Assembly: GCA_027946555.1 (NCBI GenBank)
Contig: JAPEVC010000257.1
Location: 1 to 48,234, forward strand
Direction: 5' to 3'
Length of the DNA stretch: 48,234 nt
Source: Gnomoniopsis sp. IMI 355080
Taxonomy: Eukaryota; Ascomycota; Sordariomycetes; Diaporthales; Gnomoniaceae
The first letter of the stretch is position 1. Every line of letters starts with the position of its first letter. Of the stretch, positions 44,883-48,234 are shown in pieces. The notes beneath the pieces were generated by a model. It saw only the letters and a list, made by a program, of their open reading frames with translations. It was not told the origin of the DNA and made no database searches. The position numbers and the translations under genes are program-made.

Positions 44883-46795
44883 TTCACGTGGGTGCCTGGA
44901 GTCCGTAAAATTATGGTTCCTCGCCCCATGCGACGAAGACGAAATTGAGCCGCCAAGTGAGTACATACCCATCTGGTGTCCGGCAGAGCTGTCCGATGGA
45001 CACTAGCATTTCTGAATAAGGGGTACTAAACCAATCAGATTATTCAGAAAAAAGAGACTACCAGGTCTACTACGATCAGCCAAGGCCGACAACACCTATT
45101 CGCGCCGCACCCTCGAGACCAGTGCTGAGGGAAGAGGAGCGACGGCAACGCGCATTGGACCCGTCAACATCAGACGATATGGGTTGGATGACCAAGTACT
45201 TCTTTTCGAGGAGAAAGAAGACGCGCCGGCCGCTGATATCAAATCCGCTCAACTTCCAGCATGTTGGCTCGGGAGCAGTCAACTTCAGGACATCCACTCA
45301 AAACATACCTCGGTCTGGCGCATCATTCCGACCTCTAGAGCTTAGCATCTATGAGCCAAGCAATCGAGTCTCACCTCTTTTGCCTTATTTCATAGGACCC
45401 AACCCGGACCTGGCAATACCACTACCACAACCAGCCCGGACACGGGAAGTGTTTGACGACGACAGCACGACTCTGCACTCTAGGAGCCATTCGAGCATTT
45501 CATTTCATATTCCACGCCGACCAGTAGGCGATGATGCCTCCTATATGAGTGCCAACGTTTCCGATGACACTCCCCCCAGGATACCACCGCGTGCAAAGAC
45601 ACGACCGCGGGCTTACACTTCCCCATCCGTGGAAGCAATCGTGGAGCGGATTGCCAGTGCCATAATCGAGAAGGATCTGCTAGATGCCGAGATCCACTCA
45701 CTCAAGTCGAGGGCGAGCATGTGCTTGAGCCGCCCATCGACTTCATACGACCTTGGTGAGTCGCCATGTGTGCAGGCCTCTCTGCTTCAGGCAAGGGTCG
45801 CTGACTTTTGCCCAGACGAACCCATACCTGCATTCCCTGTTGTGCCACCCACAGCTCCTTCTTTCGCAGAGCGAGTTAGCTTCGACCGCCCACGCACCGC
45901 ACCCTCCAACCAGACTGCTTTCCAGCCACCGCCACCACAGGCAGCACCGGCAATGCCACCACGAAGAACCCGGCCACGCCCGCCGCCGTTTCCCGAGCGC
46001 AAATCGAGCTTCAAAGCCCCACAGTGGAAGCCAAACCAAGCCTCTCGCTCTGCCTCTGCCCCAGAGACACATCCCAAACAAGCCGTGCGCGCCTCAGCGT
46101 TCAACTCACACCCACCGTATACCTCGCCCAAGATCATCGACAACTCGATCGACGTCAGCATGCCGCTGGCACCCCCATTGCCACTCATCCTACGCCCGCC
46201 GCTACGCAAGAAGAAGTCTTTCTCGCGCGTTTCGGACTGGCTCTTCCCCGCAGATATGGATAAGGAGACCCCCTCACCCGGTGCTGTCTCGCCTTTCGCA
46301 GTTCACAGACGACACATGTCCATCGACAGCGTCACCAACGCGCCCCGTGCGCTGACGGATAAGGAAGGCTACTACCAGACACTCCCGCCGTCCGCGCTCT
46401 TCTCTGGGCCGCGCAGGAGCTTCGACTCGACATCCGACTTGTCGCGGCCGCTATCCGGCTCTATTTACTCAACCGACGAGGAGCAGACGGCGTACGGAAC
46501 CGGCACGGTCGCCACGAGCACGCAGTGGAGCCCTGGCAGCACGCCGCCCGAGGAGGTGCGGCGGCAAGCGGAGAGCTGGAAGAAGAACGAGGTTGGGCTG
46601 AGCTTCGCCATGTCGGTAGCAGACCGTGTCGGGACTTTCGGGTCCCATGCAAGTGAGACAGAAAGGGGCAGCCCCGAGGAGGTGGACGAGGAGGAAAAGA
46701 GACGGGTGCAGATGCAGCTGCGGCGGGTGCCGGTTCACATCCGGCAGAAGTCGCTGCAAGCGCCTAGGCCTACAAGCGTAGGCGTTGCTTTTTAA
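44872..46795 (+). CDS. Proline/serine-rich, largely disordered protein of unknown function
   Basis: Three exons are proposed: 44872-44956, 45039-45755 and 45816-46795 (593 aa). Intron 1 has donor GTGAGT, a TACTAAA branch and a CAATCAG acceptor. Intron 2 (60 nt, GTGAGT, GCTGAC branch, CCCAG) is in frame and stop-free, so retention would add 20 residues. I do not recognise a domain. Visible features are a short N-terminus MGSNSRGC with Gly2 and Cys8 (lipid attachment possible but not consensus), and a conserved-looking DDMGWMTKYFFSRRKK basic patch. A helical stretch AIVERIASAIIEKDLLDAEI and a long Pro/Arg-rich middle follow. The C-terminal third has EGYYQTLPPSALFSGPRRSF. The protein seems soluble. 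Fungal-specific is my guess; no function is proposed. Confidence 0.75.
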
Positions 46796-48005
46796 ACGGG
46801 GAACAAGCTTAGGATTTGCAATGAAGGGCGACAAACAAAAAGGATACATGGGGTTAGGGACACGACCATTTTGGCTAATTGGCAAGGGAAAATGGGCAGG
46901 TTGACATGGAAGGTATGGATGAAATTCCGATGTGTTTAGAGTGATGATATCCACGGCGGGCGGTCATCTTTGACACGGGATGCTTCTTGATCGAAGGTCC
47001 TGTATTGTTGCATTGTTTTGTGTCGTGCGCAATGCGCATGGTTGGTTAGATGGACTGTCGTGAGGTTTATGGTTGCTTGTCTGGTTGATGAGTGCTGGAT
47101 GCAGCAGGTCTTGCCTTGACATTGAGATACCAGGAGATACCAAAGTGCACAATACTATTTTATGCTGTTTCGTTTTCACTTACCACAGTCGTTCATAGTA
47201 TGTCAATTATGTCTGCACTTACAGATCTTGGTCCATGACGGGGGATCAGCCCTGCGGTGCCGGACCTGAACCAGAATGCCGGTGCTCCATTTGAGTGATC
47301 TGACGAACCACTGTCTGCGTACCCATGGTTTGTGTACTTGTGGAGAAAACAAGGTGCCTATGCTGAGACGTCGGTGATAGATAATAAGGTTCTCGGCGCT
47401 GTCAGCCTAAGCCAGGCCCCGGACTGGGGTGTCCACATAGCCCCTGGCTCCTTTAGTGCAACCGCCATTTACGATGTAAATCTCCCCGCAAACGCTAGAC
47501 TCGATTCCCGCACCCCACGACTCTTTTCGGCAGCGCACGTGGGTAGAAGTATTCGCTATCTCTCTCTCTCTCTCTGTCTCTTGTGGACTTTCAATAAGCG
47601 ACCACCTCACAACATTCTCAATTTTGTATTTTCCTCAAGCCACCTCATTCGAGAAATCTCCGCTCTCGCTCGTAATCCGACGCTGATCGGAGAGGAGGGT
47701 GCTCGTCATGCGCACTCGTTCATCTCCGCTGAGGAGCCAGATACGGCGGGCCACCACTGTCTGAGCGCAACAACAAGGCCCGGTCCTGCGACAAAAGAGA
47801 CCCCCAAAAAGGCGGATTTTGCTCGGTGCCCTCTCTCCCTGTCAACGCGCTACAGGCTGGCCCTAGTTCGCTCGGTCGCTCGGTGAAGGGATTGTTCCCA
47901 CCTACTAGGGGTCCCGGCGATCCATTACGACCTCGTGTGGTGTTGGTAGGTTGTGGTGGTAGTTGCGTAGTTGGTAGTGGTAGTGGTCCATACCTTTTCC
48001 TTGCC
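46796..48005. other. Intergenic region and leader of the last gene
   Basis: About 1.2 kb without a supported gene. A TC microsatellite, about eight units, lies at 47559-47575. From there to 48005 the strand is C/T-rich, then G/T-rich (TGGTAGTGGTAGTGG near 47970), consistent with a promoter and 5' leader. A 184-codon frame (47332-47886) lacks an ATG start and is not called. Confidence 0.45.
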
Positions 48006-48205
48006 ATGGCGCTTTGGGACACCCTTAGCGACGCCTGGATGATGGCGCGGGGGAATTATAAGTACAGTCCCCTCCCGACTCGAAATCCCGTCGCTGAAGC
48101 CCACGAGAAAGTGGCCTTCTGGGCTCAGAATCATCGCAAGGTTTTGAGATTCACCATGGCGATCATGGCTGCAATGGTCTTTTGGTACCTCGCTGCCGCG
48201 ACTGT
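48006..48205 (+). CDS. N-terminal exon of an unrecognised membrane protein (truncated by window end)
   Basis: ATG at 48006, preceded by TTGCC, opens a 66-codon exon that ends before the strong donor GTAAGT at 48206. Reading through would stop at once (TAA), so an intron is the natural reading. The rest of the gene lies beyond the window. The peptide begins MALWDTLSDAWMMARGNYK. It has a basic stretch (NHRKVLR) followed by one hydrophobic segment, FTMAIMAAMVFWYLAAA, at about residues 49-65. This could be a signal anchor, with the N-terminus on the cytosolic side. I do not recognise the family. Confidence 0.6.
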
Positions 48206-48234
48206 GTAAGTGTTTCATCCCCCGCCCCCCACCC

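Noticed and set aside
47332..47886. A 184-codon plus-strand frame
   Set aside because: It opens with GTG, not ATG, covers a TC microsatellite and C/T-rich leader, and shows no domain.

Overview
The window looks like nuclear DNA of a filamentous ascomycete (Pezizomycotina). The genes carry short spliceosomal introns, mostly 52-164 nt, with GTRNGY donors, CTAAC/CTGAC-type branch sites and YAG acceptors. All recognisable products are eukaryotic housekeeping or regulatory proteins: an SS18/SSXT-type subunit, a TBC Rab-GAP, a reticulon, DNA topoisomerase II, an APSES factor, an MFS carrier and Cns1. The recurring palindrome TACCTAGGTA in the spacers fits a Sordariomycete, but that is only an inference. 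There are no bacterial operons, CRISPR arrays, rRNA or convincing tRNA genes.

Layout. 1-1289 is the leader and promoter of an SSXT-domain protein (1290-2966, +). After a 2.9 kb spacer comes a TBC-domain Rab GTPase-activating protein (5886-9127, +). A 4.35 kb gene-poor stretch leads to a five-exon reticulon (13480-14891, +). This gene converges on topoisomerase II (21952-16075, -), which has an unusually long, repeat-built acidic/basic C-terminus. TOP2 shares a 1.08 kb divergent promoter with an AKR9-like aldo/keto reductase (23034-24379, +) that has a clear TATA box. A 4.7 kb spacer precedes an APSES/KilA-N transcription factor of the Xbp1 type (29091-31164, +). A 5.75 kb spacer precedes an MFS transporter (36915-38708, +), whose model requires a 4-nt microexon. 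Then come the Hsp90 cochaperone Cns1 (39705-41003, +, intronless), a 3.9 kb spacer, a proline-rich disordered protein of unknown function (44872-46795, +), and the first exon of an unrecognised membrane protein cut by the window edge (48006-48205, +).

These genes are functionally unrelated (chromatin remodelling, vesicle traffic, ER shape, DNA topology, oxidoreduction, stress transcription, transport, chaperoning). I see no biosynthetic cluster, no intact mobile element and no clear new multi-gene system. The most notable points are fine-scale: the 4-nt microexon, the six-fold repeat in the topoisomerase II tail, overlapping splice donors in the reticulon gene, a frame-neutral 60-nt intron and a start-overlapping uORF in the proline-rich gene, and a pair of diverged repeat fragments in two spacers. 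Exon boundaries were derived by hand from splice consensus and reading-frame continuity.
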